Source of the DNA: CAADGV01 sp040290295 | GTDB taxonomy: Bacteria; Bacteroidota; Ignavibacteria; UBA10030; UBA6906 | Length of the DNA stretch: 64,000 nucleotides | Direction of reading: 5' to 3' | NCBI GenBank assembly: GCA_040290295.1 | Contig: PSMW01000010.1 | Coordinates: 41,895 to 105,894 of the forward strand | Part shown: positions 52,265 to 61,740 of the stretch, one piece after another | Numbering within the stretch: position 1 is the first letter of the stretch | Layout of the letters: each line of letters begins with the position of its first letter | Notes under the pieces: generated by a model | The model's database searches: none | Told to the model about the DNA's origin: nothing | What the model saw: only the letters and a program-made list of their open reading frames with translations | Program-made: the position numbers and the translations under genes

Positions 52265-53761
52265 ACAAGCATCTGTATCACCTCATTCGCGGCGTGCGCA
52301 ATCGCCATGTGTTCGGTTTCAATGTGCTCGCTTTTGCGTTCATTCCAGCAGCGGCACTCGTCCTTCGGCTGGATGGGTTCGGTGAGGCGGGAACGTTCAT
52401 CCCGCCGCTGGCAATCTACACGGTGGTCTCCTACGTGTGGGAATTGGGTACGTTCTATACCATGGGGCTGTACAACCGTTATTGGGTCTATGCGAGCGTG
52501 GATGAGTTGGCGACAGTCGTTATCGCAAACGTCGTTGCGATGGCACTCGGCTTACTCTTCTTCTTCGGCGTGCTACGACCGTTCGACATTCTTCCCTCCA
52601 ATTGTCCCCGCTCGATCCCGATCATCGATGGGATGCTTACCATGCTGCTTGTCGGCGGGTTCCGTTTTGCGCTCCGGCTCGGCTCGGACTTTAGTGAAGG
52701 TAATGGTGCGTCGAGTACCACGAAGAAGAAGCGCGTCCTGATTGTCGGTGCAATTGAAAGCCTCCCTCGCAGTTCGCGAGGTGATGCTGCATGGTAAGCC
52801 GCGGCTCCACCCGGTGATTGCCGATGTGCGGGACCGCGAACGTATGCGCCACGTGTTCCAAGCCCTTCGCCCGACGATCGTGTTTTATGCGGCAGCCCAC
52901 AAACACGTGAGTGTGATGGAAGAAAATATCCCGGATGCAGTGACCAACAATATTCTCGGGACGCAGGTGCTCGTTGACCTTGTCGATCAATTCGGTGCCG
53001 AACGATTCGTCAATATCTCGTCGGATAAAGCAGTGAATCCGACATGCATGATGGGAGCAACGAAACGCATCGCCGAGCTTGTCGTGCACGATGCCGCAGT
53101 GCGTACGGGAAAGACATTTGTTAGCGTGCGATTCGGGAACGTATTGGGCAGTCGTGGTAGCGTTGTACCAATCTTCAAACAGCAGATCGCAGCGGGCGGA
53201 CCCATCTGTGTGACACATCCCGAAGTGAAGCGCTACTTCATGACCATTCCCGAAGCGGTGCAGTTGGTGCTTCAAGCTGCGGCGATGGGCGAAGGGGGAG
53301 AGATCTTTGTCTTGGACATGGGGGAGCCGGTCAAGATCGTCGATCTTGCCCGCGACCTGATCCGCCTGAGCGGCATGCAGGAAGGACGCGACATCGACAT
53401 CCAGTTTACGGGATTACAACGAGGCGAGAAGATTGCGGAAGAACTGTTCTTCACCACAGAACGGGTGGAAAAATCGTCGCACGAGAAGATTCTCGTCTGT
53501 CGCAACGGCTTCAAGCCTCGCCTTACACCTCGCGGAGCGGATGCAGGGTTCGGTGCAAGCGAGGTGACCTCGTTACGCACGGTGGTCGAGCGTTTGGTCA
53601 TCGCGGCACAAACCGGTGCAACAAAAAACGTCCGCGCGTTGATCAAACAACTGGTTCCCGAATTCCAAGAGAATATCGAAATTCCCGCGATGGAGATCAT
53701 TCCGATCGAGCGCGGATTGAAGTCGGGACATGCATTGGTCGAGGAGCGGCAACGAATTTGA
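52261..53761 (+). pseudogene. CapD/FlaA1-type nucleotide-sugar dehydratase with internal deletion
   Basis: The ATG at 52261 overlaps the previous stop. The N-terminal membrane domain is present (LYHLIRGVRNRHVFGFNVLA and three more helices), leading to KKKRVLIVGA. Here the sequence jumps, with a frame change near 52750, to LAVREVMLHGKPRLHPVIAD, VRDRERMRHVFQALRPTIVF, YAAAHKHVSVMEENIPDAV, SSDKAVNPTCMMGATKR and the SDR C-terminus up to 53761. The stretch normally between (end of the first Rossmann unit plus the SDR glycine loop) is missing, roughly 150 residues by family length. Without the NAD(P)-binding loop it cannot be active. Confidence 0.85.
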
Positions 53762-53784
53762 TTGCGAGGGCGAGTTCACCGCAC

Positions 53785-53820
53785 ACCCGTGCATGATGTT
53801 CGTGCACGGGTTTTTTTCTT
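53785..53820 (+). terminator. rho-independent terminator of the polysaccharide operon
   Basis: Perfect 9-bp stem ACCCGTGCA / TGCACGGGT, 9-base loop and a T7 run (53811-53817), 24 bases after the CapD-like stop. Confidence 0.92.
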
Positions 53821-53833
53821 TGTGGAGGATGAG

Positions 53834-55249
53834 TCAACCGGTTCGCCGGCCGATGATGGGCCGAAGGTTCGCGGCTCCCATCCCGGCGATTAACCAAATC
53901 AGTTTATGAACGTGATCGTCGCCCGTGATCCCGCCGATGAGCATCACCATCAGCACGGTTGCCCATGTGTAGCGGAGCGAAACGGAAGCCGCGGCCGTCT
54001 GGCTCATCCAGCCTTTCCACAATCCGCGTAACGCTCCCACGAGGACTGCCAGAAAAAGAACGAACCCGATGATACCCGTCTCCGCGAGGAGCGTCACATA
54101 GGTATTGTGTGCCGACCAACGGAGACCGTAGAAAGGAATGAAATTCGTTCCATAGTACACGGAGTTGTTTTCGAATTGTCCGATGCCTACGCCATGCAGC
54201 GGGTGATCTGCCCACATTGCCAGTCCGGCATCCCACTGCATGTAGCGGAACCCGACCCAATCATGTCCCTGAAGAATGGACGTGAGAATCCCCGACGTGA
54301 TTCGCCAATAGCCCGGTGGGATAAGCAGGAGTGCTGCCGCGGCAAGCGCAATCCCAAACTCGACGATACGTTCACGCAGCATCGTTGTGCCCTCGATGAT
54401 AAGGAGGATAAGAGCAATCAGCAACAGGAGTACGCTCGTTCGGGAGACTGTCGCTGCGAGTCCGGCGAGAAGCAATACGATCGCCGCGATGGCTGCCGTT
54501 TGCATCCACCGTTTTTTGTACACATGCCGGAGGAAAGCTATGAATACGATGGCGAACACAAAGGAGCGATCTGCATCGTTCGCGCTTGCTGCAAGCCCTC
54601 GACCGCGCAGCGATGTCGCAGAACTTAATCCGTACTGGACTTGATGCAAAGCGACGTATGCCGATACGACGCCGCCGATCACGAACATCAGCATCAAGGC
54701 ATGGTGATCCGAACCTCGTACAAGCAATTGCGTCGTGAGAAACATCAGCAGCAACAGTTGAAGGTACGTCCACACCCAGACGCGGTTGCCGATGCTCGTT
54801 GCCGCCAGCGGATGGCTCACGACAATCCAGACGACGAGCAGCAGCGCGAGAACATCAAGGCTCGTGACGTGCGGGCTCGGGAAGCGTTCGATGATCATCA
54901 TGCGGAGAGAACCGAGCAGCGTTGCGGCGCCGAGGAGGGGATAAACGGAGGTCGTGAAGCCGACGGAAGGTAATATGCCCGCTACAGGAAACAACGCGCC
55001 GATGACGATGATGCCCCAGACGGGTCTCAGCGCAATCAAGACAAGAAGCGGCGCCAGCGCCAGCACATCGATGGCGTTGACCGCTTCCGGTGGCATCATT
55101 CCACTCCACATGCGGGCAGAGGTGAAGAGGAGAAAGCTCCAGACCATTACGAATGCAATGCGCAGTGTGAATGTCTGTCCGTCCCGCGCGGTTCGGAAGA
55201 GCCGGTCAACACGATCGATCGTAACGAGGTGTGATGTGGGTCGGATCAC
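53834..55249 (-). CDS. O-antigen ligase/polymerase-like membrane protein
   Basis: About 471 residues from a GTG at 55249; earlier in-frame starts (55339, 55384) give an unlikely hydrophilic lead. About eleven membrane helices. The large periplasmic loop near the C-terminus carries DWVGFRYMQWDAGLAMWADH, PLHGVGIGQFENNSVYYG and SAHNTYVTLLAETGIIGF, the Wzy_C signature of WaaL/O-antigen polymerase proteins (HNTYLxxLAExGxxG). It faces the polysaccharide operon and is probably its ligase or polymerase; the two roles cannot be told apart from sequence alone. Confidence 0.88.
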   Translation of the reverse strand: MIRPTSHLVTIDRVDRLFRTARDGQTFTLRIAFVMVWSFLLFTSARMWSGMMPPEAVNAIDVLALAPLLVLIALRPVWGIIVIGALFPVAGILPSVGFTTSVYPLLGAATLLGSLRMMIIERFPSPHVTSLDVLALLLVVWIVVSHPLAATSIGNRVWVWTYLQLLLLMFLTTQLLVRGSDHHALMLMFVIGGVVSAYVALHQVQYGLSSATSLRGRGLAASANDADRSFVFAIVFIAFLRHVYKKRWMQTAAIAAIVLLLAGLAATVSRTSVLLLLIALILLIIEGTTMLRERIVEFGIALAAAALLLIPPGYWRITSGILTSILQGHDWVGFRYMQWDAGLAMWADHPLHGVGIGQFENNSVYYGTNFIPFYGLRWSAHNTYVTLLAETGIIGFVLFLAVLVGALRGLWKGWMSQTAAASVSLRYTWATVLMVMLIGGITGDDHVHKLIWLIAGMGAANLRPIIGRRTG

Positions 55250-55353
55250 GGTAAGAATACACCTGCCTTGCGAAGCGGAAGCAATTCTGCAACATCCATC
55301 CGGGGATTGCGTATCTTGAATCGCATGAACGTCACTCATAAGGAATGAGGCGC

Positions 55354-56268
55354 ATGAAACCTTCTCGAATGTTTTGGGGAACACTCTTCATTTCGGTCGG
55401 CGTGTTCTTCTTGCTCGATGAGGCGTTGGATATCGGAACACGATGGGGGATGCTGTGGCGGCTGTGGCCCCTCCTTCTCGTGCTGCTGGGAATCGGCATC
55501 ATGATCAAGAGGCAAGTCGTGCGAAGCGCCGTTGCCGGGGTCGTCGGTGTGGGCGCCGGTCTCCTTGTCTATCAGATCGCCAGCTTTACGTGGATCGACG
55601 CACTGCGCGAGAGCCTCGATGAGGACGCCGAGACTGTCGGAGTGCAAGAATTCATCGAGCCGGTGCCGGCGGCCGTAACGAAAGCCGCGTTCGCCACCGA
55701 TGCTGCCGGCGGAACGTTTCGGATCGATACGACACGCACACATCTCCTCGAAGCAAAACTCAAACGAACTGCAGGTCGCTACGTGCTTCAAAGAAGCACC
55801 GAAGATAGTGTGGTGCACCTCCATCTGACGTCTGAAGGCTCGGTCGTTGTCAAGGCATGGAATAGGGATGAGGCGCTCACCGCGGGCGTAGTGAAGCTCA
55901 ACCCCGCCCTCGTGTGGGATATGGCGTTCGACGTGGGTGCAGCGAAGATGGATCTCGACCTTCGACCATTTACGATAGAAAGACTCTCGCTCGACGCAGG
56001 AGCTGCGAGTATACGGATGTATCTCGGTGTACCGCAACAGCAGTTGCACTGTAGGGTCGAAACGGGCGTATCCACCGTGCGCATCTCTGTTCCTGAATCT
56101 GTTGGTTGCGAAATTCGATGGGATGGTAAACTGTCGAGCAAGCGGTTCGACGGATTCGAAAAGGTCAGCGACCGATTGTACCGAACCGACAATTTCGCTA
56201 CGACTCCGCAGCGCATCGTTATTGTCGCGAAACCGGGACTCTCCACGTTTCGTGTCGATCGTTATTAA
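55354..56268 (+). CDS. LiaF-like envelope-stress protein
   Basis: 304 residues from the ATG at 55354 with AAGGA 10 bases upstream (an ATG three codons earlier is too close to it). The N-terminus has two pairs of membrane helices (FWGTLFISVGVFFLLDEALD, LWRLWPLLLVLLGIGIMI, AVAGVVGVGAGLLVYQIASF), as in LiaI/LiaF-like TM domains. The C-terminal 170 residues are a beta-helix-like domain with repeating strands (WDMAFDVGAAKMDLDLRPFT, LSLDAGAASIRMYLGVPQQQ, CRVETGVSTVRISVPESVGC), the DUF4097/LiaF pattern. Divergent from the O-antigen gene. Confidence 0.8.
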   Translation: MKPSRMFWGTLFISVGVFFLLDEALDIGTRWGMLWRLWPLLLVLLGIGIMIKRQVVRSAVAGVVGVGAGLLVYQIASFTWIDALRESLDEDAETVGVQEFIEPVPAAVTKAAFATDAAGGTFRIDTTRTHLLEAKLKRTAGRYVLQRSTEDSVVHLHLTSEGSVVVKAWNRDEALTAGVVKLNPALVWDMAFDVGAAKMDLDLRPFTIERLSLDAGAASIRMYLGVPQQQLHCRVETGVSTVRISVPESVGCEIRWDGKLSSKRFDGFEKVSDRLYRTDNFATTPQRIVIVAKPGLSTFRVDRY

Positions 56269-56314
56269 TGGAAAAGGGGAGAACGCCTTCCTCTCTCGGC
56301 ACCCTCTTGCTGGA

Positions 56315-56821
56315 TCACAAGGGAGGCGATGGATGCAACTCTTCGAACTGTCCCGTCTTTCTGTTCTTGCGGACATTGTCCCAAAGGAAGTAGCGTCCGT
56401 TCATGGCGATATACACGCCGACGGGCAACGTTTGGACGAAAGCCAACGCGCTGCCAAGGTTGAACAGTCCGTCCGAACTCCCGAACTTGTACGGAATCAT
56501 CGCTCCGGTAAGAACGATCGTCTTGTTGCTGATGGCTGCGTTGCCCAATGCTTTTGCCGTCAACTCCATCGTATCGGTACCGTGGGTGATGACGATCTTG
56601 TTCTCTTTCTGTCTTCTGCAACTGTCCACGATCAGTCGCCGCTCGCGCTCGGTCATATCCAAGCTGTCGACCATCATCAGCGTTTTGAACGTGACGTCGA
56701 GATCGCATCTTCCGAGTCGTAGCATCTCGGGAAGATGCGTGTCTTTGAAAAAGAGTGTGCCGTCCAACTCGTTGTATTCTTTATCGAATGTTCCTCCCGT
56801 AACGAAAATGCGGATTGCCAT
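56315..56821 (-). CDS. short asparaginase-domain protein
   Basis: 168 residues from the ATG at 56821; upstream in-frame codons are unrelated. Both catalytic motifs of type I/II asparaginases are present: FVTGGTFDKEYNE (first Thr) and VITHGTDTMELTAKAL (Thr-Asp pair), then IVLTGAMIPYKFGSSDGLFN. The C-terminal domain of full-length enzymes (about 330 residues) is absent and not encoded nearby, so this is the known short form with the N-terminal domain only. Substrate unproven. Confidence 0.85.
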   Translation of the reverse strand: MAIRIFVTGGTFDKEYNELDGTLFFKDTHLPEMLRLGRCDLDVTFKTLMMVDSLDMTERERRLIVDSCRRQKENKIVITHGTDTMELTAKALGNAAISNKTIVLTGAMIPYKFGSSDGLFNLGSALAFVQTLPVGVYIAMNGRYFLWDNVRKNRKTGQFEELHPSPPL

Positions 56822-57020
56822 GTGTGTGCCCTGAATGACTCGCGAGGTCGTGAAACGTCTCTGCTGAATGTTGGAAGAAAGGAATTGAATTGCAACGCCA
56901 AAACGTATCTGCGCGGGAGCGGCGACGAATACCATTTCGGCGGAGGAGAAACAGTATTTGAATTCATAAACCAATAGCACTACTTTTTCCGCAGACGCTC
57001 CCACAGGCAAGTGCCCTATC

Positions 57021-57884
57021 ATGAAACTCCTTTCATCACTCTCGCTCATCGCGCACAGCAATGTCATGCGTGGCGCCCTCGAACGCATCGACACGGTCGC
57101 TGCTTCCGATAGCTCGGTGTTGCTCATCGGTGAGACGGGCGTAGGGAAAGAGTTGATTGCCGAATACGTTCACCGCCGAAGTCCGCGAAGCGAAAAGCCG
57201 CTCGTCAAAGTCGGACTTTCTGCTCTGCCGCCGGAGTTGGTGGAAAGTGAGTTGTTCGGTCATGAGCGCGGAGCGTTCACCAGCGCGTCGAGCGAAAAGA
57301 AAGGATTGTTCGAGCTCGCACACGCGGGAACGATTTTCTTGGACGACATCGACGATTTTCCGCTTCCGCTCCAAGCCAAACTCTTGCGCGTCTTGGAGTC
57401 ACGAGAGGTCATGAGGGTCGGCAGCACAACGCCGATTCCGATTGATGTGCGGCTGATTACAGCGACGAAAGTGGATTTGAAGGAAATGGTGGATCGGAAT
57501 CTCTTCCGCTCCGATCTGTACTACCGCATCAACGTGGTGCCGCTGGTGATCCTGCCGCAGCGTGAACGTCCCGACGACATTCCACTTTTCGTTCATTATT
57601 TCTTGCAGCGTTACGTGCAGGGTCGCGACGTGCGAGTAAAAGATCTTCCGCCCGAAATCCAACAAGAAACGCCGCTCGAGCTTATGGCAAAAGCCTGCAA
57701 CCGATGCTTTGTGGAGGAGAATATGAGCTTCGATAAGGTCGTTGCATGTTTGGAAACGAACCTGTTGCGTCAAGCTCTGCATCGCACGAAAGGGAATCGA
57801 ACGCAAGCCGCACGGTTGCTTGGACTCAGTCTCTCGACGATGAGAGACAAACTCAAGAAGTACAACTTGGATGGGGAACGGTAG
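57021..57884 (+). CDS. sigma-54-dependent activator, receiverless and shortened
   Basis: 287 residues. AAA+ domain: Walker A GETGVGKE (37-44), ELFGHERGAFTSA at 77-89 (the sigma-54 loop is GAFTSA instead of GAFTGA), Walker B IFLDDIDD (105-112), and LFRSDLYYRINVVPLVILP. The end of the AAA+ domain, including the WPGNVREL sensor-II segment, is missing between about 205 and 240. The C-terminus is a Fis-type helix-turn-helix (ALHRTKGNRTQAARLLGLSL, MRDKLKKYNL). No N-terminal sensory domain. It may be constitutive or altered. Confidence 0.88.
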   Translation: MKLLSSLSLIAHSNVMRGALERIDTVAASDSSVLLIGETGVGKELIAEYVHRRSPRSEKPLVKVGLSALPPELVESELFGHERGAFTSASSEKKGLFELAHAGTIFLDDIDDFPLPLQAKLLRVLESREVMRVGSTTPIPIDVRLITATKVDLKEMVDRNLFRSDLYYRINVVPLVILPQRERPDDIPLFVHYFLQRYVQGRDVRVKDLPPEIQQETPLELMAKACNRCFVEENMSFDKVVACLETNLLRQALHRTKGNRTQAARLLGLSLSTMRDKLKKYNLDGER

Positions 57885-57917
57885 CAACGAGCGAGTTCGG
57901 CTCGCGGTTCTGGTTGC

Positions 57918-59117
57918 CTACAGCGCGTTCAGCGTTACTTGAATAACCTCATCCTTGCGCGAGAGCATCTGTTGGATCAGCTCATCCGAGGGTTTGGTTG
58001 CCAGACGAATGGTCGCGCATGCCGTTTTTCCGCCGTCGAAGATCACGTTCTCCATTTCTTCAACGTTGATGCTGGAGGCTTTCAGATCGCCGAGCACATT
58101 GGCGAGCACGCCGGGTTTGTCGTGGTGCCGAACGACAAGCTGCCAGGTCGCGGCAGTCTCCCTTGCGCGGTTGACCCAATTGCGCACCGTTCCTTGTTGA
58201 ATGTACTCGCGGATGATGGCAACGGTTTCATCCGCAACAGCGTTTTGTGCTTGCTCAGTCGAGGCACCGATATGATGCGTGCCGTACACGTTGGGCAGCA
58301 TCGCAAGTCTGCTTCTGAAGAGTCCCGCTTTCTCTTCCGGTTCGCCGACGAACACGTCGGAACCGACACGAATGCGCCCCGCCTCGGCAGCATCGGCGAG
58401 GGCCTCCTCGTCCACCACTTCCGCTCGTGAGGTATTGATGAAGATTGTCCCCGGCTTCATCAAGTCGATGACGCTGCGACTGATGAGTCCCTTGGTTTCA
58501 GGCTTGAGCGCGACGTGCACCGAGATGATGTCGCACTGCAACACGAGGTCTTGCACCGTCCCAGCGAAGTCGATGCCCAGCGCAGCCGCCTTTTCTCGTG
58601 TGAGCGAACGCGACCATCCGATGACGTGTAGACCGAACGCTTTTGCCCGAGGAATCATCTCCTTGCCGATCTGACCCACCCCGATCAGTCCGAGCGTCTT
58701 TCCGTACATACCGTCTGCTTTGGAGTATTCCCCCTTGTTCCATTTTCCCGCACGTAAGTCGATAACGTTGTCGGCGATACGACGATCCAAAGCGAGGATC
58801 AATCCCATCACCAGTTCCGCAACGGCGATCGAGTTTTTCCCCGGACAGTTGGTGACGTAGATACCGCGTTCGTTTGCAGCAGGAATATCGATCGTGTTCA
58901 CGCCTGCGCCTGCTCGAATGATGAGGCTCAGCACCCGTGCCGACTGGATGCAATCGGCTCTCACTTCGGTCGAGCGGACGACGAGGATGTTTGCATCGCC
59001 GATGTGAGCAGCAAGTTCTTCCGCTTTGAGCTTCGGCTTGTAATCGACGGCAACGCCAAGCTCTTTGATGGCGGCAATGTATCGTTCAGGAAATGCATCG
59101 GCTATTAAGGCTTTCAT
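57918..59117 (-). CDS. serA: D-3-phosphoglycerate dehydrogenase
   Basis: 399 residues: substrate/NAD domains plus a C-terminal ACT domain. NAD-binding loop GLIGVGQIGKEMIPRAKAFG, the active-site Arg in NTSRAEVVDEEAL, Glu in VGSDVFVGEPEEK and the His in LPNVYGTHHIGASTEQAQ. The ACT part (QLVVRHHDKPGVLANVLGDL, NVEEMENVIFDG) implies feedback control by serine. First step of the phosphorylated serine pathway. Intact, and length agrees with ACT-type SerA. The upstream region shows the ATG at 59115-59117 after GGAACGAC. Confidence 0.94.
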   Translation of the reverse strand: MKALIADAFPERYIAAIKELGVAVDYKPKLKAEELAAHIGDANILVVRSTEVRADCIQSARVLSLIIRAGAGVNTIDIPAANERGIYVTNCPGKNSIAVAELVMGLILALDRRIADNVIDLRAGKWNKGEYSKADGMYGKTLGLIGVGQIGKEMIPRAKAFGLHVIGWSRSLTREKAAALGIDFAGTVQDLVLQCDIISVHVALKPETKGLISRSVIDLMKPGTIFINTSRAEVVDEEALADAAEAGRIRVGSDVFVGEPEEKAGLFRSRLAMLPNVYGTHHIGASTEQAQNAVADETVAIIREYIQQGTVRNWVNRARETAATWQLVVRHHDKPGVLANVLGDLKASSINVEEMENVIFDGGKTACATIRLATKPSDELIQQMLSRKDEVIQVTLNAL

Positions 59118-59147
59118 AGTTCAGTCGTTCCTTTCAAATGGATGAAT

Positions 59148-60200
59148 TCACCTCTTGGTTGTGCGATACACCAAAATCGCTCCTGCCTCTGTTCCCAACC
59201 GATCGCTCACAACGACATAGACGCGACCGTCTTCGGACACCGCAACATCGTGCGGGATCATCGAGTACCCTCCCACATCAGGGATTACGTAGCGAGCGAT
59301 TGTTCGTTCAGCAATTGTTGAGACGATGACAAGCTCTTGTGTTGCAGGGTCGGTGACATACAAGTTCCCCGATACATCGATCGTACTGCCGCGCGCCGCA
59401 CCGGTGACCGCGGGTTCCGTAAGAACGCGACTGAGATCGGTATGAGAGGGCGAGAAAGCAAAGAAGCGAACGACCGGTGTTGCTCCTCCGACGGCAAACG
59501 AGCTGAAAACTGTTCCGAAGGCATCGACGCCAACGAAATGAGGTCCGCGCTCGGCACTATTGGTTGGAACAAGGAACGAAGCCGCGACTGCTGCTGCCAA
59601 CCCGGCCCGCACGCGCACAAGGAAATTTTCCGGCGTGCCAAAACAGCCCACGTACACATCGCCCATGGGACCGGCGGTAATATCACCTAACCGTGCAACG
59701 TTGACTGCCGTGGCGATCATTCTTCTGGCGTCGATGTCGAACACGGCCGATGTGTCTATCGAATTGTTCGTGAGCGTTGCGATGATCGTCGCCGCGCCGG
59801 TTTGTGGCTGAAGGCGATACAGCGTGTACTCATCGACCAACAGCAGTGATCCGCTCGAGCGGTCGAAGCCCATCGCTGCCGGGAGCTGAAAGCCGATGAT
59901 CGAGTCGCGCAGAACGCCATCGCGTCTCAGGCGGCGGACTTTTCCTGCTCGGGTATCGGCAACCCACACGTCTCCGGCGCCGTCAACGGCGATGCCTCGC
60001 GGTTGTCGGAGCACCCCCACAGGGAGGAACACGCTGGGAGGGGTGAGATATGTTTGCGTGAGAGACGTGCTCGATTCGTTCTTGCAGGCTGTGCCTGATG
60101 ATGCGACCAACACGCCGAAAAATGCAGCGAGCGCTGTCAGTCGTGGGCCCGCAGAGATGTTCCCGGTTTGCGTTCGATTCGATCTCGTTGAAAACATCAT
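59148..60200 (-). CDS. NHL-repeat beta-propeller lipoprotein
   Basis: About 350 residues from the ATG at 60200; an earlier start at 60260 places 20 polar residues before the signal. The N-terminus is a lipoprotein signal (LTALAAFFGVLVASSGTAC). NHL/SMP-30-like blades follow: LRQPRGIAVDGAGDVWVADT, AMGFDRSSGSLLLVDEYTLY, GDITAGPMGDVYVGCFG, GSTIDVSGNLYVTDPATQEL and PHDVAVSEDGRVYVVVSDRL. An extracellular or periplasmic propeller that probably mediates protein contacts; ligand unknown. Confidence 0.85.
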   Translation of the reverse strand: MMFSTRSNRTQTGNISAGPRLTALAAFFGVLVASSGTACKNESSTSLTQTYLTPPSVFLPVGVLRQPRGIAVDGAGDVWVADTRAGKVRRLRRDGVLRDSIIGFQLPAAMGFDRSSGSLLLVDEYTLYRLQPQTGAATIIATLTNNSIDTSAVFDIDARRMIATAVNVARLGDITAGPMGDVYVGCFGTPENFLVRVRAGLAAAVAASFLVPTNSAERGPHFVGVDAFGTVFSSFAVGGATPVVRFFAFSPSHTDLSRVLTEPAVTGAARGSTIDVSGNLYVTDPATQELVIVSTIAERTIARYVIPDVGGYSMIPHDVAVSEDGRVYVVVSDRLGTEAGAILVYRTTKR

Positions 60201-60506
60201 CACACGATCATGGCTCTTACTGAGTTTTGCGCAGTTGAAAGTTGCAACCCTTTGCGGCAAAATTCAACGCGAGTCTATCGATGTTAACTCCATGTGTATC
60301 AACCGGACTGGCTCAGTTTGCGTTATCCTTGTAAAGGAATTCAACTGGATTGCTGAAACGGTGTCGTTACAACTCCGAGCGGGTTTCCGATGCGATCCCC
60401 AACCCTCCATTGTGTAGGAAGTTACGATTTGTTCGGACAAAAGAGAAGTGATGCGCTCGCTGGCAAGGAAGTGGAAGTAAGACGAACTGCGAGCATAAAT
60501 GTCGGG
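60201..60506. other. divergent intergenic region, 306 bp
   Basis: Between the NHL gene and the GcvH-like remnant. It should carry promoters for both; I could not identify a clear one. No gene seen. Confidence 0.45.
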
Positions 60507-61040
60507 ATGGACGGTCACGAGGCAAGAAAAAAGCCGACCGTGTCGTTGTTGTTTGCACTCCTCACAGCGATCGTGCTGATCGTTTGGAGTACGATGCGAA
60601 AGCGAGCACCGCAACGGGTGTTTTTGCGCCGATATGTTCACCCGTGTCACAGATGGATGTGCGAAACTGAGGATGGGGACGTGCTAGTCGGGATCGATGA
60701 GTTCGCTCAATCATTGATCGGCATTGATCGGGAGGATCGACCATGTGTTCCTGCCGCGCTTGCTCAAGAAGGTGAAGCAGGGAAGTCCTGCGTGGGTAGT
60801 GAAGCACGGTGACCGGGTTGTACCGATGGTCAGTCCGGTGACGGGAAGAGTCATCGAAAAAAAATGAGATGGTGCTGCGCGACCCACGATTGATCAACAC
60901 CTCGCCGTATGGCGACGGATGGCTTTTGCCTATCCGTCCGGCAAAGTTGCACGTTCAACTGAACAACGCGTTCACCGGCAGAGCGGCGCAACAATGGTTG
61001 GAGTACGCACGGCAGCGGCTCGTGCCGAAGCGTCGCTGCT
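60507..61040 (+). pseudogene. membrane-anchored GcvH-like (lipoyl-domain) protein, two frameshifts
   Basis: The ATG at 60507 gives a membrane anchor (KPTVSLLFALLTAIVLIVW) and then YVHPCHRWMCETEDGDVLVG, IDEFAQSLIG, the glycine-cleavage H-like pattern. Removing one G from 60730-60732 continues it as IDHVFLPRLLKKVKQGSPAW, VVKHGDRVVPMVSPVTGRVI; removing one A from the A8 run 60857-60864 gives EKNEMVLRDPRLINTSPYGD, GWLLPIRPAKLHVQL and TGRAAQQWLE. The usual lipoyl-Lys position seems to hold Asp, as in non-lipoylated H-like proteins. Lies beside an HdrA remnant. Confidence 0.78.
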
Positions 61041-61300
61041 GCACGTTCATTACCAAGGTCTCCCGCTGCGACAAGCCGGAGTGGGTTTTTCTAGAGGAGA
61101 TAGCGGTAGATGTCGGGATCGAGATGTCGTACACCGGCAACAATGATGGAGACTTCCATCGGGTAGAGCGTTCCCGCATCGCTTCTTTGATCGCTCCGCG
61201 ACTGTCGTATTGTGGGCGCAGTACCCTGATGAAGACAGCTTTCTCATCGAGTACCGCGATCGCACCGGACATTTGGTAATTCATCGTTGATCCACCGGTT
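61041..61300 (+). other. coding-like debris
   Basis: Different frames look coding in turn: DKPEWVFLEEIAVDVGIEMS, then RFFDRSATVVLWAQYPDEDS with FLIEYRDRTGHLVIHR ending at a TGA at 61288-61290. Probably the rest of the GcvH-like gene or a lost downstream gene. Not recognised. Confidence 0.4.
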
Positions 61301-61327
61301 CATGTTCCTTCTTCTGAGCGTCGTGTA

Positions 61328-61740
61328 TCATACTGCAAGTAATCCTTCCATTTCAGCAAGGATTTCTTCATCAGAAAATCCTTTGCCGGTAATTGCCGAA
61401 GCAGGACAGGCGGCGACACAGGTACCACACCCCTTGCAGAGCACTTCGTTGACGTGCGAGATATTCTTCTCAGCATCGTACTCGATGGCAGTATAGGGGC
61501 AGAGGTTGTTGCAGATGCGACAGCCACTGCAGTATCGCTCGTCGATCCACGCTCGCACCGGGTCGATCTCGACTTCGCCTTTGGCGATGGTGGCAAGCAT
61601 GCGCGCGGCGGTTCTAGCCCGTTGCAGAGGATTACCATATTCACAGGAATCTCCAAAAACTTTCCGATCAAGGTATCGTCGCAACGAACGAGCAGGGCAC
61701 CTTCGGCTTTGCGCGCGGGCGGCGTTTCAACTTGAGAAAA
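61328..61740 (-). pseudogene. heterodisulfide reductase HdrA-like C-terminus, with internal deletion
   Basis: Minus strand. One frame reads FSQVETPPARKAEGALLVRC and DDTLIGKFLEIPVNMVILCN-GLEP, the HdrA segment before its last FAD-binding part. In another frame it jumps to RARTAARMLATIAKGEVEID and two complete 4Fe-4S sites, YCSGCRICNNLCP and LCKGCGTCVAACP, ending DEEILAEMEGLLAV. The 40-60 residues normally between (the QGPKD-type region) and the whole N-terminus are missing. Only the ferredoxin-like end (from a start near 61684) could still be made. HdrA passes electrons in flavin-based bifurcation or sulfur metabolism. Confidence 0.8.

Noticed and set aside
35284..53761. Insertion sequence or prophage as the cause of the broken genes
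   Set aside because: No transposase, integrase or structural phage gene and no terminal inverted repeats with target duplications were found; only hairpin repeats near 36.7 and 37.5 kb.
55336..56376. Long minus-strand frame of 346 codons
   Set aside because: It is antisense to the LiaF-like gene, which has membrane helices and strand repeats; the minus frame is rich in His/Arg without any motif.
61328..61684. Independent two-cluster ferredoxin gene
   Set aside because: The part before the first Cys cluster (RARTAARMLATIAKGEVEID) is the HdrA linker, and HdrA-like sequence continues upstream in another frame, so it is better read as the end of a broken hdrA.
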